Source of the DNA: Dicaeum eximium
Taxonomy: Eukaryota > Chordata > Aves > Passeriformes > Dicaeidae
Length of the DNA: 64,000 bases
Assembly (NCBI GenBank): GCA_013396995.1
Contig: VWZP01006707.1
Span: 16,183 to 80,182, forward strand
Direction of reading: 5' to 3'
Position 1 is the stretch's first letter, and each line of letters starts with the position of its first letter. Shown piece after piece: positions 1-11,254 of this stretch. The position numbers were made by a program, and so were the translations under genes. The notes beneath the pieces are model-generated. The model was not told the origin of the DNA. It searched no databases and was given only the letters and a program-made list of their open reading frames with translations.

Positions 1-680
1 GATCGGCGGGAGTTCCCCGGGAGAGACGGAGCGGTGCCTTTGCCCTCGCCGGGCGGGCGGCAGCGCAGACCCTGAGCGGGCAGCGCGGAGCCCCCGATGC
101 CGTGGGAAATCCACCCCCGCAGGAGCTGCTGGCGGGGGCGGGCAGGGCGGCCTCACCGTGCCCGCCGCGCCTGTCCGCAGCGCAGCCCTGCAGCCACCGA
201 GGACTCACTTCTGTGTAATCCCGGCGGTGTAACAAAAAATTTATTTTCCAAATCATCCTTTTTTTTGCACACAAGGGAAAGAGAGAGAGGAGAGAGAAAG
301 ATAAAACATCAGCTGAAGTGCCAAAATGATTTATGAGACAGTGGAAAATATTTCATAAAGATCTCTCAGACATTCTTTACTTAAAGCGGTTAGAAAATAA
401 AAAGGGGGGGGCTGTTTTGTGACAGATAAGGAGAGGGATGGAGAAGGATGAAGGAAGAAAAGAGAAGGAAGTACATTTCAGGTGATGGTAAACTCTCAAG
501 TCTGAAAATCAAAATTGAGCTCACAGCAATTTCTGTCTTGCCTTTTTGCCCCTGGTTATTACCCTAAGAAACACCTAAGGTGTTTCTTACTTGCTCTGTG
601 TTGCTCTGCTAGGTCAAAGCCATGTCTATTTTAGCAGTAGACTTATTTGTAAAATAATTTTTAAATCCCACTCTAGCATT

Positions 681-684
681 AAAA

Positions 685-714
<30 letters not shown>
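681..714 (+). repeat. Poly-A and GA microsatellite
   Basis: About 13 A followed by about 11 GA units, upstream of the promoter. Confidence 0.95.
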
Positions 715-715
<1 letters not shown>

Positions 716-840
716 AGCAGCAGAGATGTAGAAAGTGTGAGGTTGGATTTGCTGTTATTTGCCCAAATGCATGTGAGGGAAAACTTTGCAATCAGTGAAA
801 CGGGCCTAATCTCTTGGTTTAAAGAGATGCAAGAAGCTTG

Positions 841-1042
841 CTTGCTCTTTCGTTCGCTCTCTGTCTCGTTCTTTCCTTTTGTCTGTGTGACTTCGATTTA
901 TTTGTCTTTATTTTCCTTCTTTATACATTCCTCTCTTCATCTCTCTCTCCTCTGTCTCTCTCCTTTTTCTTTTCCTTCTTCTCTCTCCTTTTTCTTTCCC
1001 TTCTTCTCTCTCCCTCTCCTCCTTTCTTTCTTTCTCCCACAC
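841..1042 (+). repeat. Polypyrimidine tract in the promoter
   Basis: Two hundred bases of C and T with only scattered purines, including TTTTTCTTTTCCTTCTTCTC-type repeated blocks (from about 962). Located 400-600 bases upstream of the probable start region. Confidence 0.85.
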
Positions 1043-1373
1043 TAAGCCGCACACCACGGAAGCCTTGATGTGTATCGAATCCCCCTCCTGTCCCGCTTTA
1101 CCCCGAGTAAAGTCCCCGATAAAAAAAAGCGGAGCGTGAGAAGGGAGGTGAAACTAGCAAGGCGTGTGTGCTTGTGTTAAATAAGGGAGTTAAGGACCCT
1201 GAGCCGCGAGTGACAACAAAGCGGGGCTCCGGTCCGTTCCCGCGGGCCGGGCAGGGGCGCCGCCGCCCCGCACACGCAGGGCCCGGGGCGCTCCGGAGCG
1301 CAAGGCCGGGGCTCCCCCGCCGCCGGTCCCGCAGGCAGCGGCCCCCCCCGCGCCGAGCGCCGCCGGCCCGGCC

Positions 1374-1420
1374 CTCCTCTCTCTCCTCTCCTCTCCTCTC
1401 CCCTCTCCTCTCCTCTCCTG
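1374..1420 (+). repeat. CCTCT pentanucleotide repeat
   Basis: Imperfect CCTCT/CTCTC units immediately before the conserved 5' UTR block. Pyrimidine-rich initiator-adjacent tracts of this type occur in TATA-less promoters. Confidence 0.9.
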
Positions 1421-1440
1421 GCCGCGCTCGGCTCGGCGCG

Positions 1441-1500
1441 CTGGCGAATCAGAGAGTGTCGGAATCTATTGCCTTTGTCTGACAAGTCATCCATCTCCGG
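1441..1500 (+). promoter_or_regulatory. Conserved 5' UTR / transcription-start block
   Basis: The segment around GAATCTATTGCCTTTGTCTG (1461-1480) and the following GACAAGTCATCCATCTCC matches, from memory, the beginning of the human PAX2 leader almost base for base, whereas the GC-rich DNA on both sides does not look conserved. It probably marks the main start-site region. The basis is recollection of the human leader, so alignment is needed for certainty. Confidence 0.55.
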
Positions 1501-2157
1501 GGAGGCGGGCGGGGGGCTGAGGGCGCTGCGGCTTTTAGAGAGACACACACCGGGAGCGGAGGCTCCAGTCTCCGGCCCCGGCTTCTCGCAAGCACTTCCC
1601 ACCTCGGGCGAAAGTCCGCCGGGCGCCGGATCCGCCGCCCGGCCGAGAGGAGGGGTCGCGCCCGCCTGCCGCTCGCCGCTTTCCCGGGGATTGCTACTCT
1701 GCTTTGAACTTAAATGAACTAGCCCCGGACCGCGGGAGGAGGAGGAGGAGGGAGAGCCGCGTCCTCCTGCGCCTTCTGCCGCCTGGCCGCCGGCCGCACC
1801 TTGCTCCGGCACCCCCTCCCCGCCGCCGGGGACGCTCTGAGCCCTCCCAGCCATGACACCCACCTGCCCCCCGGCGCCGCCAGTCCCTCGCTCCCACGGA
1901 CTCTGCTGACTCCCCCAAGGCCGGCGCAGCCCTCCCGCCCCACGGAAAGTACTTCGCTGCCTGCTCCGCCGGGCCGGGGGCCCAGCGCATCCCGCCGCAC
2001 CCCTCCTCTCCTCTCCTCGTGTGCTTTTTTGTTTTGTTTTGTTTTCCTTTTTTTTTTTCTTTTTTTTTTTTAATTTTTTCTCCCCTAAGTCTTGAAGTTG
2101 AGTTTTAGAGGCGACACGGCGGCTTCAGCCGATTTCTTCCCCTTCCTTTGCCTCCCC
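1441..2157 (+). other. PAX2: PAX2 5' untranslated region (probable)
   Basis: This is the stretch between a block resembling the human PAX2 5' UTR and the start codon. It is highly GC- and CpG-rich to about 2000 and then holds a T-rich run (2022-2075) before the ATG at 2158. The start is bounded by inference, not by transcript data. The length of about 0.7 kb fits the long leader known for PAX2 in mammals. Confidence 0.6.
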
Positions 2158-2200
2158 ATGGATATGCACTGCAAAGCAGACCCCTTCTCAGCAATGCACC
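2158..2200 (+). CDS. PAX2: PAX2 exon 1, coding part
   Basis: Encodes MDMHCKADPFSAMH and the first base of codon 15 (Pro). The ATG is the family start, preceded by CCTCCCC; the second in-frame ATG (codon 3) is also part of the conserved N-terminus. The exon ends CACC and is followed by the strong donor GTGAGT at 2201. It joins exon 2 in phase 1. The 14 residues distinguish PAX2 from PAX5 and PAX8, which start differently before the same paired domain. Confidence 0.97.
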
Positions 2201-3959
2201 GTGAGTACTGGAGCCCGGCTCCTTCCGCTGCTGTCCCTTTCTCATCCCTTCATTCTTCCTTCCCCAACCATCCTTCCTCACCTGATCCTCCTCCAGGTCC
2301 ACCTTTTCACCCTGGCCGATAGCGGGCTTAGAGAGGCGTTCAGAAGGCAGCACGGATGCTGCCGGCCCGGGCAGCAGAGCCAGGATGCCGGGCAGCCTCG
2401 GAGCCGAGGGGAGCAGCGCTCCGTGCCGGCAGCGGGCGGGGGCCAGGACCCCCAGTCCGAGGGCAGGGGGCTGAGTGCCGCTGTACCTGTGCTGCGTGCC
2501 CTGAGTGCGCCAAGGAAAGCCCCCTCCAAACCAGAGCTATGCCCCGCAAATACACTTTCCCATCGCCCCTCAGACAACAAGAGTTTATTCTGACTCTGTC
2601 AGCCCCCGGGACGGGCTCTTTCCCTGTCCGTGCCCGGCCGGGCCGGGACTCCCCGCAACGCTCCGCGGCTTTAACCCCCCAGATTTCCCCGCGATCCGAT
2701 GCTGTTTGCTTTGATTTCGGATTTCGGTGGCAGAGAGGGAAGACGGCAGTTTGGAATTAATGGCGGGTTAGTCGGTGGCTGTTCTATGAGTCGTTTTGGT
2801 TTGGCAAAAGGTTGGACTGCGGGAAAAATAGGACAATTGTATGGCTGGGAGATGAAGTGGCTTTAGAGGCTCCCAAGAAGTCACGATCCCTCCAGGTTTA
2901 TTTACCAGATACCCAGTGTGAATTTAAAATACATTCCTGGCACAGAGGAAAGGGCATTCGTGCTACATTTACAATTTTAAAAGGCTTTCTTAAGAGCGGG
3001 ACGAAGGAAAGCGAAAAGCCTCCTTTACCAGGGACTGTAACAAGGAATTTCCAGTGATTTTAATTAAATCGCAGGAGAGAAAATAATTCAGAGATTTAAA
3101 CTGAAGAAGAAAAAATACAAATAGAAAACCGAGATTGAGAGTATGTTGAGTCAGGAAATGAATAATTAAGAGCAATTTGTAACTTTTGACACCGAAACTT
3201 TTGAGGACACGCCCTGCCCGCTGCATAAAACACAAATCGAAAAGATAGAAAATGGAAATGCTTGAGCTTTAAAAAAAAATCCAGATTTTGACTTGAGAAG
3301 GAAGGTGCAAAAATACAAATCCACGATTAAATCCCCAAACGCGGATAACTGCCTTTCTGTTTCCTAATAACTGGTTTATAGAATACATTGCTTAAAATGT
3401 GAGGTTTGATTTCCAAAGAGCTTTAACAGCAAACACTCCGTGCATTAGACATTATTTTTAGTTTTCAGCGGTGCGATCTGTTTCCAGACGCGATGCCAGT
3501 AATTCCGGCTCCAGTACGATCCGAAATATGTCAGCAGACGAAAGAGGCATTTCACTGTCGCTGATTTTTTAAAAACTCCAGGGAGATTCCTGACCAATTT
3601 TTGGCTTCCGACTGGGGGGAGGAAAAAAAAAAAACCAAAAAAAACCCAAAAAAAACACCAAACCAAAAGAACACCAAATCTAAACAAAACAAAAAGGCCC
3701 CACCAACATTTGATTCGTTTCCTAAAGTGTATTTCTTGAGCTACAGACCTGGATATTATTAAGCAATTTAAACAGATGTGGGCACAGGCTCCTGACACAC
3801 AGACAGCACACACGATCGGTACGACAGCGGCACGACCGATTCTGTGCAGATAGAAATGCCGGCACTTACATGCAGATAAATACACGTAAATATCTGACTG
3901 CTCCGATAGAAAGAATCTTAGAAAACCACGAGGCAGAACAAAACAAACTCGTGTGAAAA

Positions 3960-4120
3960 ATATCCGGACTGCAATAATTTGAATTATTAATTTTTAATCT
4001 TTTTGCATCTGTTGCCCTTTAATACTTTGTAATGCGAGTTATAATAGGTGCTTTGAATTATTTATCACGGAGTTGCCGAAGAAATTGCTATCTTGTAACT
4101 TTAGAGGCAACATGTGCAGA
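3960..4120. promoter_or_regulatory. Candidate conserved non-coding element, intron 1
   Basis: A non-repetitive AT-rich block with clustered homeodomain-type cores, including GAATTATTAATTTTTAATC and GAATTATTTATCACGG, free of A-runs or microsatellites although both flanks contain them. The texture is that of developmental enhancers; function is inferred only. Confidence 0.3.
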
Positions 4121-5585
4121 AGGGGCTCTGAACAAATGGAGGAAGAACACAACAATATATACCCGCGGGTTTTAGCGGAGGAAGATAAATATCCCCCGTC
4201 CCCTCTGAAACCCTAAATATGTTTTGAAAAAGACTAACAAAAGAATGCAAAAAATAACCCCGGTTGAGCGGGGAACGACGAGAAAGCCAGCCGGCGCCCC
4301 GGCCGGTGGGGCTGGGAGGGGATGTGTGAAGGTGTTACTGAAGGGGTGGGGGAGATGGGAAAAACTCTATTTGTGCGAAAGGACTTGGATCGATCGCAGG
4401 GCAATGAGAGTTTCCACTAAGTTCAGAGCCAATAAGTCAGTGTCAGAAGCAGGAGAGAAAAAAACCTCAACGAAAATACAAACAGATCATTTTTCACCAA
4501 ACTGCAAAACGAACTAAGATCTCTTGGCGAGGAATATACAGGAGGTTAGGGTTGTGTGAAAGGAAAGCTTTAATACAGAGTACACTCCACAGCTATATCA
4601 GCTGGATATTCCGGAGACAGAGACGCTCAGGTAGCAGCGCCAGCGAAGCTTCACCGCCTGCGAGCGGGCATCTCCCCATGCCCTGGCAACGGCGAGCTGC
4701 TCTCGGCTCTAACGTAGACGTTTGATTCACGACCAACTGTCTTATTGCGTCCCAAAAGGAGATATTTCCCTTTATCTCCGTCACTCCGTTTCTCGTGATA
4801 CGCTTAGCAGGTGCATACTTTTTTTTTTGCCCCCCAAGTTATTTCTAGAAATGGAGAAAGACAGATCGGGGGGGAAAAAGCAACCCTAGCAGTCCTATCT
4901 GAGAAAGAGCAGGGTTTTGCCTGGAAAGGAGGAACAGAAAAAAAACAGGAGAATTTAAATTCTCCCTGAATTAGATTTGCATGGTGGGGAAAAAAAAAAA
5001 AAAAAAAACCGGAACAGTAAGAGTCTGTTGTTTTTTTTTTTTAAATTTTTTTCCTGTAAAGATCGAAAGCTAACGACAGAGAGGGTCCGCCTGTAAAGGA
5101 ACACCAGCTGCGGGACTCAAAATATTTTCTTTCTCTCTCTCTCCCTCCATTTTTTTCCCTTTCTCTTTTTCTCTGTGAGCCCTTTCAACTCGCATCCCAA
5201 AATAACGGGATAGGACTGCTTGCACGGGGGACACGCCGTGGGGTGCGGGAGGGCGGAGTTCGCGAGGAACTGTAATTGACAACGTGATAGAAAATCCTGG
5301 AAAGAAAATGAGAGAAAAAACCCAGGAGTAAAGAGAAGGGGGACTGCGGCAGAGTCCGCACGGAGCCTCTAAGAGGTCGAGCTCTAGAGTTTGGAAGTGC
5401 ATCGCTGCCCTGCTCTGGGCAGAGGAGCGGGCGCGGGCGCTGTTTCCATGCTCGGCCCATCACAATGGCCGTGAGAATCCACCGCTCCGGCATCCCGGCC
5501 GGGACCGCGGGACGAGAGCGGCTAGGGGAGGGAGGGCGGCGTACGGGAAGGTGGAGAACAATCTTGCTCCGTCTCGGGAAAATTC

Positions 5586-5735
5586 ATTTTGCCCTTTCTT
5601 TCTTTCTTTTCTTTCTCTCTTTCTTTCTGTCTTTCTTTCTTTCTCTCTCTCTTTCTCTCTCTTTCTCTTTCTTTCTCTCTCTTTCTCTCTCTTTCTCTTT
5701 CTTTCTCTCTCTTTCTCTCTCTTTCTCTCATCCTC
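5586..5735 (+). repeat. TTTC/TC pyrimidine microsatellite
   Basis: About 150 bases of pure pyrimidine on the coding strand, mixing TTTC and TC units in repeated blocks of CTCTCTTTCTCTCTTTCTCT, with a single G. It ends about 220 bases before the exon 2 acceptor. Such mirror-symmetric polypurine/polypyrimidine tracts can form triplex DNA and are length-variable. Confidence 0.95.
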
Positions 5736-5952
5736 TCATTCTCCCTGTTTTTAGCTCCTTCTTTCTCTCCTTCTCCCTGTTTATCTTCTCTTGTTCCCCA
5801 CGTCCTGTTCCCCACTCCCGACCCCTCGCCATCACCTCCATCCATCTGCAATGACTGGAGAATTTGCAGCGCGAGTGGTAAAGAATCCACGACTAACGGT
5901 GTGTTTCTGGTGTGCGTGGGTTGTTGTGTTTTTTTTATTTCTCTTTCCCCAG

Positions 5953-6121
5953 CAGGGCACGGGGGTGTGAACCAGCTCGGGGGGGTGTTTGTGAACGGCA
6001 GGCCCCTACCTGACGTGGTGAGACAAAGGATAGTGGAGCTGGCTCACCAGGGGGTGCGACCCTGTGACATTTCCAGGCAGCTGCGGGTCAGCCACGGTTG
6101 TGTCAGCAAGATCTTGGGCAG
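5953..6121 (+). CDS. PAX2: PAX2 exon 2: N-terminal paired subdomain
   Basis: Residues 15 (completed) to 71 (first two bases). It encodes GHGGVNQLGGVFVNGRPLPD and the helix-turn-helix of the PAI subdomain through HGCVSKILGR, which makes the main base contacts of the paired domain. The sequence is identical to human PAX2 over this exon as far as I can recall. The acceptor is CTTTCCCCAG, the donor GTAAGG at 6122, and the exon ends in phase 2. A run of seven G at 5979-5985 is coding positions 70-76 (codons 24-26, GGV), the same numbering as the recurrent human frameshift site. Confidence 0.98.
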
Positions 6122-6561
6122 GTAAGGAAAGAGGCAGCTCCTTCCCCTCCCCTGAGACTGCAACGTTGCATCCCTTCCCTGCTCCAGTATGACCTTCCGC
6201 CCTTCCCGCGGCACCGGGCTCTCCCCGCCACGACCCCGAGCGGCCCCGGCACCTTCGCACAGTGGGAGCCTGCGGCTGAGCAGGGCCCCCTCCTCCTCCA
6301 GCTGGCAAGGACGTGTTTCTCCCCCGCCTCCCTCCTTCCCTCACCGGCCGTGTTTGAAAACTCCTGGGAAGACAAAATAATTTGAGAAGAGTGGGTGGGA
6401 ATGCGGGAAAGAGAAGGGACGGGAGGGAAAAAAAAAAAAAAAAAAAAACCGAAAGAACGACCAAAAAAACCCCAATCCAGCAGGAACAAAAAAAATCGTA
6501 ACTCACAGTGAGCCGTAAGCAGCCTTACTAAATACACGGGTAAATAAACAAACAACGGGGC

Positions 6562-6581
6562 AAATAAATAAATAAATAAAT
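6562..6581 (+). repeat. AAAT microsatellite
   Basis: Five perfect AAAT units in intron 2. Confidence 0.9.
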
Positions 6582-7108
6582 GCCCGCGGTAACCGATCAT
6601 CGCCAAATGAGGTGTGCAATATCCCTAGGGGCTCCTCGGGGAGCCGCAGGGCCCTGGCCCGGCCGCTCGGGCGCAGAGCGGTGCGGGCAGGCGGCAGAGC
6701 CCCGGCCGCCGGTGCGTGCGGTGCGAGCTGTGCCGCGCCCGGCGGAGGCCGGACAGAAACGCTGCCGGCAGCAGAGCTAAAGGACAGCGGGTAGCGGGCT
6801 GGCGCTGCCCTGTACGAGCACCCGCTTTAGAGGGACCCCGGCGCCAGGATAAACCCTTCTCCTGCATCCGCAGCGCCCCGGTTCGAGAGCGGGCGGCTGG
6901 AGATCCAGGCGGGGGAGTGCGAGTCCGCCGCTGCCCGCTCCCCACGCCCCTTCCCCGGCCGCCCGGCCCCATCCCGCGTTCGGCGGGCTTCGCCTCCGCA
7001 CGGCTGCATGGGGGACAGGGTCTCTGTTTTGTTTCCTGACCCCAGGGCCTAAAAGAAGTGTGTGCGCGTAAAGCAGGGGAAGGGGGAGGCAGCGCCCCTC
7101 GCTTCTAG

Positions 7109-7135
7109 CACACACATACACACACACACATACAG

Positions 7136-7166
<31 letters not shown>

Positions 7167-7226
7167 AAAAAAACCCCCCCAACCCCCAAAAGAAAAAAAA
7201 AAATCCCACCAAAAAACCCAAAAACC
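7109..7226 (+). repeat. Compound CA, poly-A and A/C-run repeat
   Basis: CACACATACACA (7109-7134) is followed by a run of about 28 A (7136-7163) and then alternating A and C homopolymers to about 7226, 235 bases before exon 3. The arrangement resembles a simple-sequence hotspot rather than a retroposon tail, because no retroposon body precedes it. Confidence 0.85.
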
Positions 7227-7460
7227 TAGAGAGACGGAGGTATTGCCTTAGCCCCAGGTCAGGCCGCCTGGCGCCTCGCGGAGCGGCGACATGCAGCGCC
7301 CGAGCGGCCACGGCCCGAGGCCGCGCTCCCCCGGGCCGAAGCCGAGGTGGGACACGGAGCAGGGGTCCGCGGGGTGCTCTGAGGGCCGGTGGGGCTCTGA
7401 GTGCTCGAGGAGGGCAGAGCCCTTCCCGGCACGGCAGGCCACTGACCATCTTTTGTGCAG

Positions 7461-7658
7461 GTATTACGAGACGGGAAGCATCAAGCCCGGTGTGATCGGA
7501 GGCTCCAAACCCAAAGTGGCCACCCCCAAAGTAGTGGATAAAATCGCCGAGTACAAGAGACAAAATCCGACAATGTTCGCCTGGGAGATCCGGGACAGGT
7601 TATTGGCCGAGGGCATCTGCGACAACGACACGGTCCCCAGCGTCTCCTCCATAAACAG
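7461..7658 (+). CDS. PAX2: PAX2 exon 3: C-terminal paired subdomain
   Basis: Completes Arg71 and encodes residues 72-136 plus two bases of 137: YYETGSIKPGVIGGSKPKVA (linker and start of the RED subdomain), then the helices containing VVDKIAEYKRQNPTMFAWEI and RDRLLAEGICDNDTVPSVSS, ending INR. The acceptor is TTTTGTGCAG, the donor GTAAGA at 7659. The linker that sits in the minor groove and the second helix-turn-helix are complete and unaltered. It lies 1.3 kb after exon 2 and 27.6 kb before exon 4. Confidence 0.98.
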
Positions 7659-9784
7659 GTAAGAGCTACTCCGCAGCTCGCGGCCCAGTCGCATCTTTAC
7701 GGCCCCATTAAAACCCCTTCCAACAGCGAGGACGGCCTAATCCTTCCTCGGTCAGGGTAGATCCAGCCTTCTCCAGTGCCCCGCCCGCAGCGGCACGCGT
7801 GGGCATGGCCCGCCAGTCCCCAGCCCGGTCCGGCGGGCGCTCCCCGGCCCCGCCGGGACCTCCGAGCCCAGTTCGGGGCAGCGGGACCGAAAACAGCTGC
7901 CCGTTCCCGAGCAGCGGGTGCGCGGATCCGTCCCGGGGCTCGCCGCAACGGGGCCGCAGTCGGTGCCCGGGCCGGGGGCAGCCGGGGGCCGGGGCAGCGC
8001 TGCTGCGAGAGCGGCTGAGCTCCCGCCGAGCAGCCCGGCACTGCCGCGAGCTTTGGGTGCTGCTCAGGCTGCAGGGGTGACGGGCTGCGGAGCCGGGGTT
8101 TCCCGTGTCCTTCCAACACCCCTACCGGGGTGTAGGTGACCTCCAGCCTTGCCAGGGTATTAGAACTCTGAGCCGAAAAGCTGCCGTCATCTGCTGCCAA
8201 GCCGGGCTCACAGCCGCCGAGCGCGGGAGGAAGGATTCCCTTGCACCCACTCCCCCGGCTCACTCCCCACCGGCAGCCTGAGAGGATGCTGAATTTGCCG
8301 GGCGGTTCTTTACCCGGCTGGGGAGCGCTGCTCCCCGCGGTCCCTCCGGCCCCGACTCGGTCTGATCCCTGCCCTCGCAGAAGGCTGGGCAGCAGCAGAA
8401 TCGATTTCCACTAGCGAACCATTTCCCCCCTCCGCCTTCCCCATTTCCCCATTTCCACCGCCGGCTGCTAGGGCGCAGATTTTGTTGATTTTGTTGTTGG
8501 AGGTACTCAGATTTGGTCTCAGGTTTGAGGTGACAAAAATAACCATATGACAGGCAAAAAACCAGGATCGATGCAGGAGAAAAGGGAATAGATGTAACCA
8601 AGAACTGACAGACGTCAAAGCGCTCAGACTGTTCACACGCCTGCATGTTCAAACACAGCGTACATCAGATCTTCACACTTTGGCAACACAACACTCTTGT
8701 GCACACAGTAAAAGTAATTACACCGTTTTAGCGTTATGTATGTACAGATAGCCTGACTGCGCCCACAGAAATACAACCTCTAGAAACAGAGTAACGCAAA
8801 GATATTTGCAAAAGGTACATACATAGGCATGAAATACCTCACCAACAGAGTAAACATACATGAAGTTTTGGATGCAATTCCAAATGTATGGCTCTTCCCA
8901 GTCAAATAAATATACACAGGGTATGTATAAATAAGCATGCAGGCTTTTGTAGTGTCTACATGGATAAAATGCACAAATCGGTATGCTGGCCATTTTGATA
9001 TATAACACATTTAGCCAGATAAAAAAACCAAAATCAAAACCTGGTGTATTTATAGCAAGGGAAGCAAAAAAGTAAATAGCAAGGAAAACACAGCGGTATT
9101 TTTTTGTCTTGCACTCTTCATGGCAGATTTATCAAAATATGTCTAATAACTCAGACTGTGTATTTCTAAATCTGGCATCCTATATAAATGGGTTTTAATA
9201 TTTTGCAAATGATATGGAATTATCCCAAATCATCTTGAAAACAGCAGGTAGAATTAGCTAGTGGAATGTACCTTGGCTAAGAAAGATTCACTCAGACACA
9301 CTGTCTCTGTAATATACTGCTAGGCTACCCTAGGAAATTATCCCTGTGTGTGCCATCTGTATTAAAATGGTTATTAAGTTATGAACAGGGTAACATAATA
9401 CTGATCGGCTAATTATACACCATCCTAAAAAACCTCCAGGTCTCTGTTACTCTCTCAGTCAGGTATTGAAATAATAACAGTTTGACATTCAGACACCTTA
9501 CAAAGGCAGCTGTGGAAGGACAGACAGCTATCCCTGTAAGGAACTGAGCTGGTGCTATGGAAGTCCAGAGGAATGGCCACAGGCTCTTTAGAGAAATAGC
9601 ATGTATGGACCCAACATATATTTATACTTCAGCTAGCTTAAGGGTTCTCAGCATCCAAAAGTCACTGAAGTCTCAGTCTTATGCTTGCTGGACCCAGTGC
9701 CTCACGTCTGGGTTGTGATGTCCTGGGCAGAAAGCTCAGCACCAGATTTGGCTCCCACCATGCTACCAGTCTGTGGGAGCGTTT

Positions 9785-9930
9785 TGGGAGTTTTGTACCT
9801 CAGTTTCCCCGCACTGCAAATGAAAACTGATTTTTCTCAGAAGGAGGTGGAAACAGATGTCAGTTATATTGTGCTTATAAAATACTTTGAGGACAAGTGT
9901 TTTGTAGCTGCTAAGTATTATTATACTAGA
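9785..9930 (+). mobile_element. MIR/CORE-SINE-like fragment, forward
   Basis: The MIR hallmarks TACCTCAGTTTCCCC (9796-9810) and, 75-120 bases later, an AATACTTTGAGGAC segment and a GCTAAGTATTATTAT end are in the correct order and spacing for the 3' half of a MIR-class SINE. Diverged and inactive. Confidence 0.55.
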
Positions 9931-11254
9931 GAGGCTTACCTGTGACCACCACGGCAATGGCATTTGAGTATGTAGTCCCCAGGGCTCAAGAGCATTTCAG
10001 CCTGGTAAGATTTAGTCTTTCCCCATTCCTTTAAAAAATTCAGACCCAACTTCCCACTGTTCACCTTTGTATGAGGCCCCCCAAAACTCACATCTGTGAG
10101 GAAGTGAGCCCATAACACAGGTCATAAAATTTGCAAGTCTGTCCTAGACAAGAACAGGACAGCAAACTGGGAAAAAATTGCGGTGAAATAGGAAATATTG
10201 AGTATATTAGGGCCCAATCCTAGTGCTCTGAAGGGTTGCGTGAACTTCATCACTCCAGTGACTTTCATGACTCCAGCTCACAGAACTCACAAAACACAAA
10301 GAAGCTCACTATTTAAATATACGTTTTTCTCTCCCTCATTGTAAAACTCACATACAGAATTGGGTCAGTTTCTTTGTAACAGCAAATCCCTTACCTGCAG
10401 TAAATTGTCATCTCTCTGATCACCAATCACAAATTGGAGTTAATCTAACACTTAGTCTCTGAGCAGCTTCAGAGAGATGACAATTTTAAAACCTAGCCAT
10501 CAATAAATATCTGTCTTCTTACTTCCGCAAAATGTGGAGTTTCCAATGCAAAATCTGGTTTTACCCAGTGTTTAGAACAGTTAGAGCTACATCCAGGAGT
10601 GTTTTAACATCTTAAGGCAACTAGCAAGGCGTTTAAAGAAAAAAAAGTTACCTATATCCCTAGATAGACTGTGAATATTGTGCTTCAAAATGGAGATGTC
10701 CTTGTACACAGGAAAAAATTACTTTTGGTTATTATAAGATATTTTGAAAATGTATTAATTACATTTTATTTTCCTTCTAAGAATTAGTCTAACATTAGTA
10801 AAGGTCTTTGGGTGAAAGACTACAGAACAACATAGTTTCGATTCAGTTTTAAAAGTCTCCCTTAAAGACTTAATTTTTTTTTTTTTTTTAAAATTCTGTG
10901 TGCTTACATTGCAATGATCTGTCACTATTGCACTGAGAATAGCAGGACGCGTTTGGGACAACTATTATTTAGTTCCGAGTTTTATCAGAAACTTTTTCAT
11001 ACCAAACTCATGCAGACAGATGGTAGATACAAACTCTAGTGAAAAAAACATTACTTAAGTACCCCGTCAAGATTCAGGAAAAAATACTAAAGTGTTCTGC
11101 TATGCAGTAGATTTCTTTTAATTACGGGAAAAATGTAGAGAGTACATGAGTTAATAAGCAAAGTGCACCAGAAATGACAGGATCGAGATGAGTTATCTCT
11201 GCGCCAACAGCTTTCCTGTTCCCACTTCATACATTAAGTGCTGAGCAGTATAAA

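Larger units (their letters stand above)
1..1440 (+). promoter_or_regulatory. PAX2 upstream region / promoter CpG island
   Basis: The first 200 bases and 1070-1440 are GC- and CpG-rich; 220-840 is AT-rich. The stretch contains an A-run followed by a GA microsatellite (681-714), a 200-base pyrimidine tract (841-1042) and a TATA-like GATAAAAAAAAG (1118-1129) roughly 320 bases upstream of the conserved 5' UTR block. No convincing canonical TATA box is placed 30 bases before 1441, as expected for a CpG-island developmental promoter. No protein gene is supported here: the ORFs that cross it are GC-rich or low-complexity accidents. The CpG-rich first 200 bases could belong to a divergent non-coding transcript, but the sequence does not show this. 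Confidence 0.6.
2201..5952 (+). other. PAX2 intron 1
   Basis: 3752 bases, donor GTGAGT and acceptor TTTCCCCAG. The first 550 bases continue the CpG island. From about 2720 the DNA is AT-rich with A-runs (for example 3628-3660 and 4990-5008), followed by a mixed CpG-containing stretch 4230-5550 and a long pyrimidine microsatellite just before exon 2. No coding exon was recognised inside. A candidate conserved block at 3960-4120 is listed separately. Confidence 0.9.
6122..7460 (+). other. PAX2 intron 2
   Basis: 1339 bases, donor GTAAGG and acceptor TTTTGTGCAG. GC- and CpG-rich over 6600-7020 and 7240-7440, a continuation of the island, interrupted by an A-run (6430-6448), an AAAT repeat (6562-6581) and a CA plus poly-A compound repeat (7109-7226). 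No exon was recognised within it. Confidence 0.9.

Noticed and set aside
1118..1129. GATAAAAAAAAG as a TATA box
   Set aside because: It lies about 320 bases upstream of the probable start region and may be only an A-run; kept as a remark and not annotated as a promoter element.
1177..1863. 228-codon open frame on the minus strand across the promoter and leader
   Set aside because: It arises from stop-poor GC-rich CpG-island DNA, is low-complexity (Arg, Gly, Pro, Ala, Ser) and lies antisense to the PAX2 leader. No domain or splice context supports it.
5522..5890. Open frames of 122 and 129 codons in the TTTC/TC repeat
   Set aside because: They are pure translations of the microsatellite (Glu/Arg/Lys or Ser/Phe/Leu runs).
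6006..6606. Antisense open frames of 166-167 codons over exon 2
   Set aside because: They overlap the real paired-domain exon on the opposite strand and continue into an A-run. No homology.
7136..7226. Poly-A stretch considered as the tail of a retroposon
   Set aside because: Preceded by a CA repeat and CpG-island DNA rather than a SINE or cDNA body; interpreted as simple sequence.
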